A stretch of 64,000 bases of DNA from Diogma glabrata (lineage: Eukaryota; Arthropoda; Insecta; Diptera; Cylindrotomidae), in assembly GCA_963693315.1 (NCBI GenBank), contig OY856186.1, forward strand, positions 380,263,678 through 380,327,677, in the 5' to 3' direction. The position numbers were made by a program, and so were the translations under genes. This document shows positions 1 to 12,639 of the stretch, piece after piece. The notes beneath the pieces were generated by a model, which was not told the DNA's origin, made no database searches, and saw nothing but the letters and a program-made list of their open reading frames with translations. Within the stretch, counting starts at the first letter, position 1, and each line of letters starts with the position of its first letter.

Positions 1-59
1 GGACGGTTCTGGCGCTGTGTGGTAGTTTTACTTCTTCGGCAGCGATTTCTGGTGACTTG

Positions 60-2850
60 TAAAAACTTGATTTGGGGCGTAGTTCTTTATTATGTCTTCA
101 ACAACTTTGGTGTGTAAATTTTAAAAGCCCGTCTTATACTTAGGTTCGTCGATGTGACCGATGACTTGATTGTTTTTAACATCTTGTAGGAAGCATTTCG
201 CAGTTCTTCTTATGTCTCTAGGTCGTGTTGTCATGAATAGGGTGTCATTGCAGACATATTGCTCTTTATTACAGGCCCATAGATATTGTTTGGTAAGCAT
301 TTTGCTGTATTCATGGACCGGCAATATGTTACATTCCTCGACTAGGTGATCTCGGTGGGTCATTAAAAAACATCCGGTTGCTGTACGCAAGGCTGCGTTC
401 TGTGTTATTTGTAACCTTTTCCAGTGGGTGTCAGGCCTTTCTTATGCTTTATATGCTGTTATTATTGTGTTTTTATCCTGACCTCACGAACTAACCGCTA
501 GAATTTTCAGTGCATTATTTCAGTTTTTTGGTTTTGTGTTCACTTGTTGAGCAGGAGAGTTGAATTTAAGTAGTGGATCAAATGTTACCCTAGCAGTTTT
601 GGATTTTTTACCATAGGAATTAGTATGTTGTCAATGCAGATTTTAAGTGTTGTATTTACCTCCTTCGTCCATGTGGTGAAAAGTGTGGAAGTGGACTTTT
701 CAGTGGACAGTTTCAATTTTCTGGTTTTAAACCACTCATGCTAAGGTAGGTGTTTAGGACATTATGTTCCAGGTTGTTTCCTGTTGCAAGCACCGTTCAA
801 TTGTCTGCATATGACATGATGGTTATTTCTTCCGGTAGTGCTGATATACTACTTTGGTAAAGGTTGAATAATGAAGGTGAGAGAGCTCCACCTTGTGGGA
901 CTCCTTGTCTGAGCACTCCCGTCTTAGATGTTTGGCGGCCTCCTAGGTAGTTACATAACCAGCGTTTTACTAACCCTGGCAGATTAGTGTTGAAAATATC
1001 ATTCAGTAGTGCAGCGTGTGACACTGTGTCGAAAGCTTTTGATAAGTCATGTTTTTGGTTTAAACCATCGCTGATTTAGTTTTAGATTCTATGAAAAGCG
1101 GTGGTTGTACTATGTGCTTTCCTAAACCCATGTTTATGTGACGTTGCAGGATCCAGTTAACCGACGTAACAGAACTGCTTCTATCAATTTTGCAACCGAT
1201 GAGAGGATGGAGATCAATCTATAGGAACCTTCTTTTTCTTTAGGCTTGCCAGGTTTCAAAATTAGATTTATTTTGACTGTATTCCAGATATTTGGTATCT
1301 GGAGCGTGTTGAGTATGGTTGTGAGAGGGTTAAACCCTTTGAGTCCAATGTGTTTTTAGCATGATGGCTGAGATGCCGTTCGGTCTAATAGCTTTAGATG
1401 ATTTGGTTTTCTTTATTGCGTTTTCAGCCTCTTCTTCGGAAAATATGATATCCTCGAAATTTTCAGTATTAAGTTTGCGCATATGTCTTAATACTGATCT
1501 AATTTCTTTTCATGTTTACTTTGTTTTTCTGTAAACTACGTGATGAATTTCGTTTCGCATTTGCTATGGCTTTCGGTTGGGATGTCATCGAAGGAGATCA
1601 TGCAGTTGTTACCCGTTTGACGCCGATGTGTTAAATCCTTAAACACCTTCCACAGACTTTTATTTGTGTCAAAGTTTGACTTACTCACTAAATATTTCCA
1701 TTTATTACGTTTGTGTTCCAGCCCGTAATTCTAGAATCGGTTGGATCTGCCTTAGGGGTGTCATCTTTTTGGGATGAAAAAACAAAAGCTTTTTGTGGAA
1801 AGTTTGGTTTAATCTTTTGTATTCTGCCGATTGGAATGAAGCGAGATCTAGCTTTGTTAAACATTGTTCTGAATTTTCTTTCCCCAGAGAGGGCGTCTAT
1901 TGGTTAAGATTGCTTACAGAATTCCATTTCAGTAAAAATGGTAAAATTATCCCAGTTAGTTTTGTTAAAATTAATATACGTATTTTTCTCGGATTTTATT
2001 TCGTTTAAGGAACGGTTTAAGCTGATTATGATGGGCACATGGTCTGATCCCAATGCAATTTCAGTTCTCCATTCAGCAATTGGCATTAGTGACATGCTGG
2101 CAAGGAAAACATCTGGAGAAGAATTCTAGTTATTTGTCACCCTTTTTGGTTGTGGTTTGTTGAGGACTCCAAACTTAGAGCTGTCAATTTGATCAGCAAA
2201 GTTTTCGCCTCTTGAATCAGTGTTCAAGTGTGAGTGCAACAGATCGTGGTGCGCATTCATATCGCCGAGAATTTGACAGTCTCTTGTATAAAATAAATGG
2301 CAACTGGACGGTTAATGAGCTGTATCACAGCTGCTTACTGGTGGAATATAAATATTGACTAGATTTATCTCCGTATTTCCAGATTTATTGTAATGCCCAG
2401 TTGTTCTAGGTGTTTATCAGTTCCCGGTACTGGTAATAATGTCGTTGTACAGTAGATAATGGTTTTGTGTGTGATAAAGGAAAGTCCACCACATTTGTCC
2501 TTCCCTCTATCCCTCTATCTTTTAATTCCATAATCACAGATACTATCAGGAATCTAAGATCTAACATTTAATTCGGTTTCTTGTAAAACTGCGACTAGAA
2601 TATTGTTTTTGTACATATAGTTGATGATATCATCGATTTTGTTTATGAGACCCTTTCAATTTAGCTGCATTATTTTCACATCAATTGGGGTTTCCGGATG
2701 TGTGTTCATTCGTATTGTGTTTTGCTGCGAATTCGTGTTTTTCTGTTTTCTTGATTTTTGGCTTCATGGCGCTATATAGTTTTTGGTTAATTGCTTATGT
2801 GTTGCAAGGCCTGATCAGTTCTTGAGATGACTTCATTCTTTACAACTATT
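60..2850 (-). pseudogene. Decayed non-LTR retrotransposon (R1/Loa/I-like), EN and RT remnants
   Basis: Remnant of a LINE polyprotein with endonuclease and reverse transcriptase, read right to left. Around 2280-2100 the endonuclease shows LGDMNAHHD and then a stop; at 2095-1904 GSDHVPIII is the SDH-type motif. Around 1060-797 the RT shows SKAFDTVSHAALLNDIF, GVPQGGALSPSLFNLY and the start of the catalytic box as YADN (not YADD). At 390-121 the tail ATGC..H..EECNILPVHEY resembles the conserved region after RT in R1/Loa/Jockey-group elements. The pieces lie in different frames with several stops, so it is dead. ORF1 is not recognisable. Subfamily assignment is inference. Confidence 0.8.
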
Positions 2851-3277
2851 ACACTGGACGGATGTAGTGTTTGCCCTTAAAATGTTTTTGCGTATTGCAC
2901 AATGCCATGTTTAAGTTGGCTCATGATTTCTTTCAATACCAGCCATGACGAGGAGGATTTGAAGCAGTGAGGCCAGTGACAACTGCTTCTTTAACCAAAA
3001 AATTTTTGTGAAGGTCCTTGGTCGGAATTTAGTTCCAAGTACTTCTCGGGCGTAGACCCATGCATCTTGAGAAGCCCAGGTATCTCATGACTTATCTTGG
3101 TGACAAAGTGCCTTAAAACCTATATAAATACTTCATCTAGAGTGTCGTTGATCTTTATAATTTTTACTAATGAAGAATTGTGGATACTTGCTGTATAATA
3201 ATGATTTAATAGAAAAATCAAATTATATTGGAGAGAAAGTGAATAAAGAAAATCTACCTTCCTTTGAATTGGCCTTA

Positions 3278-3326
3278 CTCTCAGTTTATGTTTGGTATTG
3301 CAGTGCGTTTATGTAGAATCGTTACA
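3278..3326 (-). repeat. Probable LTR edge of a Ty3/gypsy-like element
   Basis: On the minus strand this begins TGTAACGATTCTACATAAAC directly after a polypurine tract. A block of about 45 bp here recurs at 12545-12590, where the minus strand begins TGTTACGATGCTACATAAAC. Start with TG, position next to a purine tract, and recurrence suit a 3' LTR start. The other LTR end was not found, so full LTR length is unknown. Confidence 0.5.
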
Positions 3327-3330
3327 TTAC

Positions 3331-3356
3331 TCTCCAACTCCACCTCCACTTCCACG
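3331..3356 (-). other. Polypurine tract (plus-strand primer site)
   Basis: The minus strand reads as an almost pure purine run, GGAAGTGGAGGTGGAG and onward to GGAGAG, ending 4 nt before the LTR-like TG. This is the position and composition of a retrotransposon PPT. The call depends on the LTR edge being right. Confidence 0.5.
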
Positions 3357-3589
3357 TCCCGAACAGGTTCTAAATCTCTCCCCCAGTTGTTAAATCCAAA
3401 CATTTGTTTTCTTTTTCTATTTCTCAGACTGCTTAATATTAATTCCAGTCCCTTGCTAAGTCCCTAGCCATTATTTTGGTCCTTATCGACCCATCCCCAA
3501 ACCATTTATATTTGCCGTGTTTTCAGCAACGTCTCTCTTCGTCTCTCCTTGAAGCCCTCTGAACTATTTCATTTGCGTTGCTCACTTCA

Positions 3590-4960
3590 TTATGCACCTG
3601 AACCTGATTCCTTTTCTAGTTCTGCATTTTTCTTTGAATTGTATAGTTTCTCTTCGGTGCTAATATCTGTGGACTCCGTTTCATTCAACAGTAGAGGCAT
3701 TTCAACATTACTAACCTTAAGGATTCCACGTCCAAAATCAAAGACAAATCCGTTTGTTTTCATGAAGTCCATCCCCAAAACGACTTCATCCATAATGTTT
3801 GGAACTAGAACTTCTTGTTGATAGCAGTTATTTCCTATTTTTATTTCAGCGATCGTTTTACCTGCTGCTGCAGCGCATTCTCCTTTGCTGTTTTTAATCG
3901 ATCTGATGGTTCTAAAACACCGCCAATTAACCCTTTGCAAATAATTGTATGAGCTATTCTTTACCACTATTCTTGAAATTGAGATGTTTCTATAACATTT
4001 TTCCTCATAGTTTTACCTTCAATGGACTTGCGTTGAAAAGAAGACGAAGATTTGTCACGCTTCCGGCTCCAGCAGTCTTATGAGATATGGAGATGGTCTT
4101 GTGAGATATTGTCCTACATATCCAGCACAAGAGTTTACTACTGCTGTTCTTGAACCCTACGTGCCTTTTAACTCGATTGTATATAACTGTTTTTTATGGT
4201 CGCTGTCATATTTACGTTCCAACGTATTCATCACCTGTTCCAAACATGTGTTCCAAACATTTTGATCTGCTGCGGTCTCAAACTGGAACTTGAAGATGCC
4301 GAAAGATGTGGTACCGTCATATGATGGTGACCTAAATTTAATATTTGCTACTCGTAAGACCGAATGTGGAAGTTTCAACATCTTTCAACGCCGTTTCTCG
4401 AAATCATCCAACTTCGAAAGTGCCTTTTTTTCATGAAGTACTTTCTGCTCTAGCTTTTTCATTGCTTGATTAACTCTGGCTACTTTCTCGTGTAACGTGG
4501 TAGATATTTCGAGAAGTTTCTAGTCCATTATTTTGTTTGACGTAGCAACTGAGTTCTTCCTTGGTTGTAGCTAAGTTATTGTTGACTAGTGCTTTCTATG
4601 TTATTTTTGACTAGTTCTATCTGTTGATTGATGTTACTACTGATTTTTACCTAATTCGCAAAAAACTTTGATTCATTTGTTCTTTAGTGGCAGCCATGTT
4701 TGCATTGATTTGATTGATAGCTGCCATTAATTGACTGAAATCAAAGTTTGCAGGTGGTAATTGGGTTGTTTTGTTGTTTCCACAACAGAACCTTTCTCCT
4801 CATCAGCTACAACTGAATCAAATTGACAGTTCCAAACTGTTGACTTTCCACTTCGATTGTATTGGTTTCCATAGCTTCTCGAAGCCGTAGCATTAATTCA
4901 CTTTTGTTTTGTTGCGAAGTAACATTATGATTTACCACTATGCTGTATCCGTGTTTTAAG
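3590..4960 (-). pseudogene. Ty3/gypsy-like gag-protease remnant
   Basis: Two readable parts on the minus strand. At 4381-4157 a gag core shows PSYDGTTSFGIFKFQFETAA and W..CLEQ, as in insect Ty3/gypsy gag proteins. Upstream (about 4960-4400) lies charged, coiled-coil-like sequence with stops. At 3967-3590 a retropepsin-like tail shows VLGMDFMKTNGFVFDFGRG, which matches the region after the active site; the DSG-type catalytic triplet itself is not readable here, so the protease is incomplete or frameshifted. No RT, RNase H or integrase follows before the polypurine tract, so this copy is internally deleted or belongs to a gag-only derivative. Frames are interrupted. Confidence 0.7.
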
Positions 4961-5399
4961 GTCGTAATCGTTCAATATTATACAATCCACCATATTTGGT
5001 AATCCCGTTTGATGGTCGATCAAGCAAATATATACGACCTCGTAACTGTATATTTATTCCGTTTATGGTTGGTGACAATTAAGGTGCATTTTGGTTTTCG
5101 AGTGGAGTTCTTCGTGGATGTAACCGATATTGGATTTGGAATATTCGAATCCGGAGTACATCTGACGTTAAAATAACCTAACTTTTCAACATACATTATA
5201 CTCCACCGTATGAGTTCGCAGCTTCGTGGAAATCCAACTGGAGATTGTGTGGGTTTTTGTTGTTAACGGTCGTGCGTCTACAATACGTGACTTCAAAGTG
5301 CATAATTGATATTGACTGTTTTTTTCTGGTTACCGTTAACTTATAAATAAGCATAGTACAACCACAACGCAGTAATAATACAACTTCATATACTTAGTC

Positions 5400-5680
5400 A
5401 CCTGGTGAAGTCCAAGGTAGTTATGAAATGGTGTCAACTTCTGAGGCGAGGATGATGCAGCACCACTGAATATCCTGAGGACGGAGCCTTGGGATCTGGA
5501 CTAAACCTGGGGTGAGTAAAATTTTTATTTCGTTTTATTTTAGGTATGGATGAGCATGGATGTGTATGTTTTTAAGTATGATTGCATGTGTGTATATTTA
5601 GGAGTAATTGTATGTACGTGGGTGTGAGGCTGTGGGTGTGCGAAAGTATGGAGGTATGGATAGAATTCTATTCACTGATA
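5400..5680 (-). repeat. CA-rich leader family copy upstream of the gag remnant
   Basis: On the minus strand a CA-rich stretch (5680-5580) is followed by ACTCACCCCAGG and then GTCCAGATCCCAAGGCTCC. The same order occurs on the plus strand at 24611 and 57850. Its position just upstream of the gag remnant suggests the family is the 5' leader of that retrotransposon. Confidence 0.55.
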
Positions 5681-5878
5681 CCACTTTTATTTATAGTAAA
5701 ATTTGCAACCGAAATATATTAAATTGATTAATTGAATTTTAATTGTACATAGTTTAAATATTGAATTTAATTGGATGAAATAATCAAATTATGAGAGTTC
5801 CAAACCGGTGTTTGTGATTTAGTGCCATTGAATAGTTTTGTAAAATTGGAATGCGATATGAACTCAACATCTGTTAAT

Positions 5879-6280
5879 TGAAATGAAGCGCTATTCGTTG
5901 GACATCAACGAATTGGCATAGCAGGTCGCGTACCTAGTGAGGTTTAATTATAGCTCCTTTTTGACTAGCTTCAATCATAGGGTTCGAGTAGAAACCCTGC
6001 TATTTCAGCACAAATAATCGTAATGTACGCGAAATACACGATATATACGGAAATGGGAAAAAAGCAAGTGAAAGAATGAGACTCTGGCGACCCCCTTGGC
6101 GAAAGAACCACGATCAGCACGTTCCACCCCATAATTTCAATTCAGTCACACACTTGCGCACTTCATCCCATCCCACACATATACGCTTGCATACACACTC
6201 ATACACCTATATACATGAGCACCATCATCCATACCCTCCAGACACTCACACATACATATACACATGCAGTCGTCTTTCAG
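5879..6280 (+). repeat. LTR-like block with tRNA-primer-like site and CA-rich leader
   Basis: Shared ~206-bp block (markers: AATGAAGCGC, CGTACCTAGTGAGG, a ..CTGCT..CAGCACAAA.. segment, CAAGTGAAA) ending in AGACTC followed by TGGCGACCCC at 6085-6094, then a CA-rich tract. TGGCGACC matches the 3' end of arginine tRNA used as primer by 412/mdg1-type elements (family knowledge). Other copies: 11828-11440 (minus), 24264-24640, 56600-57040. Confidence 0.6.
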
Positions 6281-6329
6281 ACAAAAAAAAGAAAAACTTC
6301 GACATCCAATGTGATAAAAACTACTAACC

Positions 6330-7300
6330 ATAGGAATAGTGAAGATAACACAAATTTACTGGTTTGAGAGCTGGGTCCAACCATTAGGCAATATGATGGA
6401 ATCTTTCGTCTCTTCTTGTTATTTTTATGAATTAGGGTATAATTGTATTACATATTATGTAATCACCTCAATTTGTAGAAAAAAAGAACAGCCATCAGGT
6501 TCCTGGTACTTAGATCTAACAGATGTTGAGTTCCCAAAGCTTTACAAATGTTATAACACTATTTTGGTTCCATTGAACCAAATCATAAAACACCAGGTTG
6601 GGATGCTCATTATTTGTCTAACCTGTCAAATTAAGATCAATATTTAAACTACTTACACTTGTTTAATACGAAAAAAAAAATGTAAATTTCTATTTTTATC
6701 AATTGATTCAATTACGGTTGTTTTAGGTTTTGGAGTTGCAAGTTTATTTATTGGTTTTAGGAAAGAAAGGTGGCAGAATAGTCGTGTCATTACTTCTCCA
6801 GGTACAAATAAATACGTATGAAAACTTAAAATCGCATAGCCATAATATCAAATAAATGAGACCATCTACACCAGTTTAACAATGAAAACTTCCGAACCAA
6901 ACTAAAATTAATAAGGGGAATATAAAGCCCTCTGTATTGTACTTTGGAATTCAACAAGCATTATATCATTATATTATAAATATATATTTATATACATATT
7001 TATGGGTGCAAGAATTTATTTATTAAATTCATATGATCAGATATATGAACTTTACTAAACAAATATTATTGAAAGGCGACTAAATTTTTCTTTCTAAAAC
7101 CACACGGAACAATGATTCTTTAATTTGAATATGTCCTTGGCAGCGAAAATTACAAGTTATTATAAATTGAATTACTAACAACAACAACGTGTAACATTTA
7201 TCCATCCAACTGTTGATTTTATTATTTTTTGTCTTTTATCAATAAGCTCTGCTCTATCAGTATAAAATGCTGGATTATATCGATCCCATTGAATTCTGAA
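6330..7300. other. No supported gene
   Basis: AT-rich. A short open frame at 6339-6647 (plus) has no recognisable domain. Its segments GAGCTGGGTCCAACC and ATCAGGTTCCTGG have diverged counterparts on the minus strand near 11310 and 11005, so it is probably internal sequence of the CA-leader repeat family rather than a gene. Confidence 0.4.
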
Positions 7301-7309
7301 AACAAAAAA

Positions 7310-7620
7310 AATATGCAAACATGCAATCAACATACTCGTTCACACACACCCACATCCACACATACATCCATTCACCTACACTTATACACCCACACACACA
7401 AATCCATAGACATCCACATCCATACATATATAAAAAAAAATATATACACAAAAAAATTTTAAAAAAAACTCACCGCATGTTATGGCCGATTCCCACGTCT
7501 CCCCCTTCCAGAATTCACAATCAGCCCGTCATGCCCCTCGCCGCAAGCAACAGCAGAATTTTGTTAATATAGCTATTCCTCGGTCGGACACCGTGTTGGT
7601 CCAGGCCAGTGGATAAGATC
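7310..7620 (+). repeat. CA-rich leader family copy (second half)
   Basis: CACACACCCACATCC-type tract followed by ACTCACCGCATG and then GC-richer sequence, the same order as at 24500-24660 and 57740-57900. It has no LTR-like block immediately before it; the nearest is at 5879-6094. Confidence 0.5.
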
Positions 7621-8090
7621 GTTCTTCTAGATATTTCCAAATCCCTTTCTTTTTGTATGTTAGTTAGTCGGAAGCACGCCGTATTTACCGAACAGGTTTT
7701 ATTCAATTCCTCAGATTAAGTTAACAAACAGTTCCTTCTCTAATTTTTTTTTGTTGTATTATAACATTTAATTTAATTCGATTTTACACGAATAAATTTG
7801 GATCTTAGGCACATTAAACTAAATAATTATTGAATTTTTCTAAATTTTTACTAATGACTTTTTACAGTCATTGACACGTATTACAAAAAATTACCTAATA
7901 CACAGCACAATTATTTTGATCGCATTCAAACTAAATAATATTTAATTGTTGGTATTACATTTATTAGCATTTTATAATAAATAACTTTCAAATAAATTAA
8001 TCATAAAGTTTATCTAGATATCACAGTTATTAGCGTTTTCAATAAATAAAATATGGAGGGGCGGAAATCTCACAGCTCTGAGATATCAAG

Positions 8091-9512
8091 ACTTCGGTCT
8101 GGGTTAAGGATTTGTATATAGTTTTCGGCAAAAAACTTTTATGAGGACATGGTTTTTAGTTTTGGACAGCGATGAATATCAAACAAAACTCTTTCTTCAA
8201 GTACAAATATTTTCTTATCTCTGTTTAGATATGTATTACAAAACTAACACGAAACATCAATACGTTGCCGGAAAATTATAACAGATCATAAATTAACATA
8301 ATTTAGTGAAAAGATAATATACTCAGCAAACTACTCAAAAACCTCTCCATTAAGCGTTTCGAGAAAATATTAATCACAAATTCATATTTCTTTCACAACT
8401 CCAAAAATATTGTAAAAATTAAATAAAATCAAACTTTTTTCAAAATTCTAAAAATATTCCAAAAATTATTACGAAATCAAAAATTGAAACTTTTTTCAAA
8501 ATTCCAAAATAATAAAATCAAAAATTTAAATTTTTCAAATTTCTAAAAATATTCCAAAAATTCTTACAAAATCAAAAATACAAAAATTTTCCAAAATTCT
8601 AAAAATATTGCAAAAATTATAACAAAATCAAAAATACAAACTTTTTTCAAAATTCCAAAAAAATTTCAAAAACTATAACAAATTCAAAAATTTCCATGTC
8701 CAATTTCATTTTCAATTATATTTACGTCATAAAAACAGCTACATTTTTTTTGACACACTTGACAACTTTTGACACACTTGACAACTTTTATTGTTTAATG
8801 CCATAATTCTCAATAATAATAAAAAAATTTCATTTGAAACAAATAATTAATTTTATTTTCTTGCCGAAAAATTGGTTAAAAAATAAATAAAAATCTTTCT
8901 TTTGACACACTTGACAACATTTTTTTGACAAACTTATAATGCCATAATTCTAAATAATAATAATAAAATTTCATTTCAAAGAAAATTTTAATTTATTTTT
9001 TTTTTCAACAAATTGGGTAAAAAAATAAATAAAAATCTTTCTTTTGACACACTTGACAACATTTTTTTGACAAACTTATAATGCAATAATCTAGATTTTG
9101 GTCTCACATACCAATCCCGACCATCAAAATTTCTCCAAATTCAATCTTCCTACTCGTAATCACTTAAAATGAACGTTTTTTAAGCAAAATATATGTAAAT
9201 TTCCTTGTTTTGACACACTTGACGATTTTTTCGACACACTTCCGGTACAGTTATCGAACACATCGTCCTTTTGGCTCTTACAATTGAGTAACCCTATTTT
9301 TAGAAACAAAAACTTTTGAGATCCCTTCCAGCGGTTTTCTAGATTTCGTCGGTTGTGACGGCCGGACGGCCGGCAGACAGACAAGCATTTTTATTTTTTT
9401 GCTTTTTTAGAATCAGTAGGTCCTAAAACGTCGAGAAATGCCAAAAAAAAGTGTGGGTAAGAATTTCACTTTGAGCTCATGAATGTAATACTTAGGTCTT
9501 TCAGACCGAAGT
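8091..9512. mobile_element. DNA element with 11-bp terminal inverted repeats, non-coding
   Basis: Ends ACTTCGGTCTG (8091-8101) and its reverse complement CAGACCGAAGT (9502-9512). Inside are about 80-bp A/T-rich tandem units (8400-8690) built on CCAAAATTCTAAAAATATT, then units with GACACACTTGACAAC (8740-9240), then GGCCGGACGGCCGGCAGACA near 9361. It has no transposase frame. No clear target duplication was found, so the ends are provisional. Confidence 0.5.
8740..9240 (-). repeat. Tandem units with TTTGACACACTTGACAAC
   Basis: The unit TTTGACACACTTGACAAC plus TTTTTTTGACAAACTTATAA and CATAATTCT..AATAATAAT recurs several times, with a period near 140 bp in the central copies. The same unit is present in the opposite orientation at 21170-21645. 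Confidence 0.65.
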
Positions 9513-10149
9513 AATAAATAAAATATTAGACAAATTTACATATGGATATCACAGATCGTATTGTTTTATCATAAATAATCTCCAAATAACTTAATCATAA
9601 AGTTTATCTAGTTACCACCGTTCTTAGCGTTTTCAATAATTAACTTTCAAAAAATCTACATATATAACAGTTCTTAGCGTTTCCAATAAATAAATAAATA
9701 AATTTCAACTATTTTGGATAAATTTTCCTATGGATATCACAGATCGTATTGTTTTATATCAATAAATATAGTTGAACTAATTTAATCTAATAGTTTATAA
9801 TTCATATCTCAGAGATTATTGTTTTATGTAATTAAATAAATTTCAACTATTTTAGACTAATTGTCTATGGATATCAAAGATCGTATCGTGTTATAGCAAT
9901 AAATTTCAAATAAAAAAAATAAATAGTTGATATAGATATCACAGCGGTTAATTAAGTAAATGTTAATTTTTTTTATATATCACAGCGTTCAATAGTAAAA
10001 TTTTATAACACAGATTTCCTTTTTTGTGGTAGTTCAGTTTTACCATTCAAAAAAAACTATCATTTATATCACTGGGTTTTAGTATTCGAACGAAAAGTTA
10101 ATTTACTTATTAGATATCACAGACGATTAGTAAAAAGCACTCTATAATA

Positions 10150-11430
10150 CCTCGGAATACAATATCCTTTCCGGTTCTTCAATATCTCCATTAGCGCCAT
10201 AAAATAAGTTTTTCCAGAATCACAAAACTTAATCTGCAGCTGTTATTTGCTTTTTAACAAAACGTCAAACGAAATCCCATGTGAATAATTGACAATTAGT
10301 CACAATAGACTACAAAAATATCAGAGAGCGAGGCTGCCTGTCAATTATTATTTATATACAATTAATATCGAAAATGATAATGCAGTTTCTTTGGGGAGAT
10401 CTGACTTACGCTATTTCGTTAATTTTATTTTACCCATTAAGGAATAGGGATCGCTGGTTTGTAATAGAAATTGAAAAAGATTTCAAAAAAGTGATATTGT
10501 TTACAAAACAATTGAACAAATTCAACGAATTTAACGAATTTAATGATAATACCTAACCGTTTTTTTCTAATAATTTTACAGCGATTAATGATTGTAAATC
10601 AAACATTATTAACTAATAGATGACTGTAGGAGTTCTATATGGGCTAGCTGAACTATGAATACCATTTGAAAAAAAAAGAATCACATTTGAAAAGATATTA
10701 CTCAACCGTCTTAGAATAACAAATTTTGTTATTCTAAATGGGCAAAGGAAACTACATTGGAAGAATATTACACAACTATTCTTCTGATACTAAATTTGTG
10801 TGGCGGGAACTATAATAAATGATGACCATGAATTGAGTCTAAGACCATGTATACAGGACAGAATGAAAAACGACTATAAGAACTTACGCGAATGCAACTT
10901 TGATACGTATGAGGAAATAGTGCATGTCTAAACCAGGGATTTTATATAAATGCGTCTTCAATTACCAGGCTACGACATAACATAATCCTAGGTTCCGGAA
11001 ACCTGATAACGATTCTTTTGCACCAACAAGGGACGCTCCATCAACGATGATGACGTGGAGACGTTTATTTGTGTCGTACATCATTCATTGACATTCCAAA
11101 ATCAAAGTGGACGTCTTCCTAATAAAAACAGATATTTATCAAAAGCATACATTGTATTGTTTGGAAAACTATCTAACATTAAAAAGACGAGAGATATTCA
11201 TAGCCACTGTATAATGAATAACTTTCTTTAATTAATGGGATTACGGGTTCTGAACTCTTAAACTAATTTATAAAACTAAAAAAGTATTACGACCTATGAC
11301 ATAAGGGTTGGACCAAGCTCTCCAATCAGTCAAACCTTTTATTGATTCCATTATTTCTATTGATAGTAGATTTTTTTGGTGTGTACGATGGAGTAACTGC
11401 CATAACCTCGGTGATGAAAATAATCTGTGT
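10150..11430. other. No supported gene
   Basis: AT-rich sequence without a recognisable coding region. A 60-aa frame at 10374-10556 is low complexity. Short segments near 11005 and 11310 match, on the minus strand, sequence near 6500 and 6360, so part of this is probably internal sequence of the CA-leader family. Confidence 0.4.
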
Positions 11431-11439
11431 TCTATGTAT

Positions 11440-11828
11440 TTCTATGTATGTAAGAGCGTATGGGGGTATGGATGATGGTGTATATATATGCACATGGGGG
11501 TACGTGCCGGTGTACTTGTGGGTGCGAGCGCGGGTGGATGAGATTTGAGAGTGTGTGAATGGGTTTTAAATATAGGGGTTGGACGTGGTGATTGTGGTTC
11601 TTTCGCATATGGAGGTGGTCAGAGTCTGTTTCGTTTACTTGTATTTCTCACTTACATCCGTTATTATCTATGTTACGCGTACATTACAGTTATTTGTGCT
11701 GGAGTAGCAGGTATTCTTCTCTCGATCCCAAGGGCTGCCGCTAGCCTGGGGCAAAAAATTAACCTCGCTAGGTACACGACCTGCTATACCACTTCGGTGT
11801 TTCCATACCGAAGCCGCGCTTCATTACA
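11440..11828 (-). repeat. LTR-like block, primer-like site and CA-rich leader (minus copy)
   Basis: The minus strand begins TGTAATGAAGCGCGG at 11828, runs 207 bp to AGACTC and then TGACCACC (diverged form of TGGCGACC) at about 11621, then a CA-rich tract to about 11440. Same spacing as the copies at 5879, 24264 and 56600. Confidence 0.6.
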
Positions 11829-12590
11829 AGTTCCGGTTTTTGGCAATCCACGTTGTTTTAGAACCTTCCTTAGCTCAGGAAACATGTCACCAATCTTACG
11901 TTTTTCTAACCTTACTTAAAAATGGCCTAACTCACAATTCAATAAACACAATTCCCAATCTTTTTCTGAGTTCGATCTCTGAGTAGTAAGCAAAAACACC
12001 AGGTTTTATTAAGTTTTCAACACTATAATTGTTTCACAACAATGGTAAAACAATACAGAAAGTAATATCCGTAATTAGACTATGCTTTCAATAGCTTTAG
12101 AAAATCAACGGTTGATTGTAGAAATTTCTAGTTCAGAGCGTTCAAAATAATACACAAAATGCTTCTATTAAATAACACTTACAACTGTATTTACAAAAAC
12201 TTTTTTAAATATAACTTCTATTTACACGATAGAAACACGATAGAGCGTTTCGTTTAAAATTAATTCCTTTTAAATTCCACCCAAACTATTTTAACTATCG
12301 CAGTCCATACACCAACGCGGTTTAAAATAAAACTAATTAATTCTACAAGAGAAAATTCCTTATATACAATTCTACATAATTTTTCGATTTTTTGTGGTCA
12401 ATTTCTATTATTCGAGGCCAATCTAAGAATATTCGATAACATTATTTTTTTAATCTAATATGTTGATTTGTTCTTAGTTGGCCCTTTTTCTAAGAAACGA
12501 ATGTGAAATTGATTTTATTTTTGAAATATTGTATATCGATAATCGAAGTTTATGTTTTGTATTTCATTGCGTTTATGTAGCATCGTAACA
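11829..12590 (-). other. Possible upstream LTR sequence, no gene
   Basis: On the minus strand the stretch starts TGTTACGATGCTACATAAAC (matching the LTR edge at 3326) and has TATATAAGG near 12372. It could be the distal part of a long LTR ending at the block above, or an unrelated nested LTR. No coding frame is convincing. Confidence 0.35.
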
Positions 12591-12608
12591 ATATTATGAT
12601 GGGGTATA

Positions 12609-12634
12609 GGTTCAATGCCAACCGAAACACGTAT
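12609..12634 (+). repeat. SINE fragment
   Basis: GGTTCAATGCCAACCGAAAC followed by ACGT matches the B-box and downstream sequence of the SINE-like arms at 51250-51290 and the SINE at 19765-19868. Only about 25 bp is recognisable. Confidence 0.4.
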
Positions 12635-12639
12635 AAAAG

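Larger units (their letters stand above)
7950..10145 (+). repeat. Degenerate AT-rich tandem array with TATCACAG motif
   Basis: Diverged units containing GATATCACAG with GATCGTATTGTTTTA or TTAGCGTTTTCAATAAATAA recur at 8020, 9545, 9615, 9730, 9810, 9870, 9935 and 10110. The array is interrupted by a terminal-inverted-repeat element at about 8091-9512. A similar array lies at 57990-58740, again downstream of the CA-rich leader, so it belongs to the same larger repeat. Confidence 0.55.

Noticed and set aside
1713..2129. Plus-strand overlapping frames
   Set aside because: Antisense to the LINE endonuclease remnant, with non-ATG starts.
6076..7572. His/Thr-rich frames such as 6076-6327 and 7321-7572
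   Set aside because: Translations of CA-rich leader sequence; the same occurs at 56807-57067.
9160..9384. 74-aa minus-strand frame
   Set aside because: Lies in a non-coding TIR element, no recognisable domain, ordinary chance length.
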